Below, in pieces: positions 6,328 through 6,388 of a stretch of DNA of 6,388 bases (positions within the stretch are counted from its first letter, which is position 1; the number at the start of each line of letters is the position of its first letter). The notes under the pieces are model-generated. The model searched no databases. It was not told where the DNA came from and saw only the letters and a list, made by a program, of their open reading frames with translations. Origin of the DNA: Planctomycetota bacterium (GTDB lineage Bacteria; Planctomycetota; Planctomycetia; Pirellulales; UBA1268); contig QWPO01000166.1 in the NCBI GenBank assembly GCA_003669255.1, positions 1 through 6,388 on the forward strand, written 5' to 3'. A program made the position numbers and the translations under genes.

Positions 6328-6388
6328 ATGTCCACCAGCTATCGCTTCTCACTCGGTCCTTGGAATATCCACCCCGGCGCCGACCCAT
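6328..6388 (+). CDS. Xylose isomerase-like TIM-barrel protein, N-terminus only
   Basis: ATG 6328 opens a frame of 20 full codons before the window ends, beginning MSTSYRFSLGPW and continuing NIHPGADP. An N-terminal F-S-x-GPWN-I-x-x-GADP pattern recalls planctomycete and other bacterial sugar isomerases of the xylose isomerase-like TIM-barrel superfamily, where it starts the first strand. None of the metal-binding residues falls inside the window, so the activity cannot be judged. A weak GGA (6318-6320) lies 7 nt before the ATG. The gene is divergent from the aldolase-like/oxidoreductase pair across 142 nt, an arrangement that allows shared regulation. Family assignment is by recall from 20 residues and therefore tentative. 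Confidence 0.6.
   Translation, partial: MSTSYRFSLGPWNIHPGADP

Noticed and set aside
1..6388. Defence system, CRISPR array, transposase, tRNA or rRNA
   Set aside because: I looked on both strands and found no spaced direct repeats, no integrase or transposase motif, and no cloverleaf or rRNA signature. HrpB is an ordinary chromosomal helicase and does not indicate a defence locus.

Overview
The window is a high-GC bacterial segment. The gene set points to a planctomycete, probably of the Pirellulales kind: a Tat-exported Gfo/Idh/MocA oxidoreductase, an aldolase-like protein of a type I associate with planctomycetes, a TIM-barrel sugar isomerase with a 'FSLGPWN' N-terminus, and weak or absent Shine-Dalgarno sites. 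This placement rests on recalled family resemblance and not on a search. No rRNA, tRNA, CRISPR array or intact insertion sequence was seen.

Nearly everything lies on the minus strand, so it reads from right to left. Near the right edge a divergent, AT-richer intergenic region (6186-6327) separates a plus-strand gene, of which only the first 20 codons are present (6328 onward, sugar isomerase-like), from a minus-strand pair. The pair is a 352-residue aldolase-like TIM-barrel protein (6185-5127) followed after 70 nt by a 475-residue Tat-signal Gfo/Idh/MocA oxidoreductase (5056-3629). Together these three look like a small sugar-handling module: an isomerase, a putative Schiff-base aldolase and an exported sugar or polyol dehydrogenase. 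The substrate cannot be read from the sequence.

A 232-nt gap (3397-3628) follows, holding an element bounded by a near-perfect 12-bp inverted repeat and able to fold on itself. Next comes hrpB (3396-832), a complete DExH-box ATP-dependent helicase of 854 residues with all expected motifs. A 298-nt gap after it contains a hairpin with a T-run oriented for the plus strand. Downstream on the minus strand are a 58-residue secreted basic peptide (533-357) and the start of an unrecognised gene (283 to beyond the left edge).

The large open frames on the plus strand are antisense shadows caused by high GC. I found no convincing new multi-gene system. The best leads are the uncharacterised aldolase/oxidoreductase/isomerase module and the inverted-repeat element in front of hrpB.
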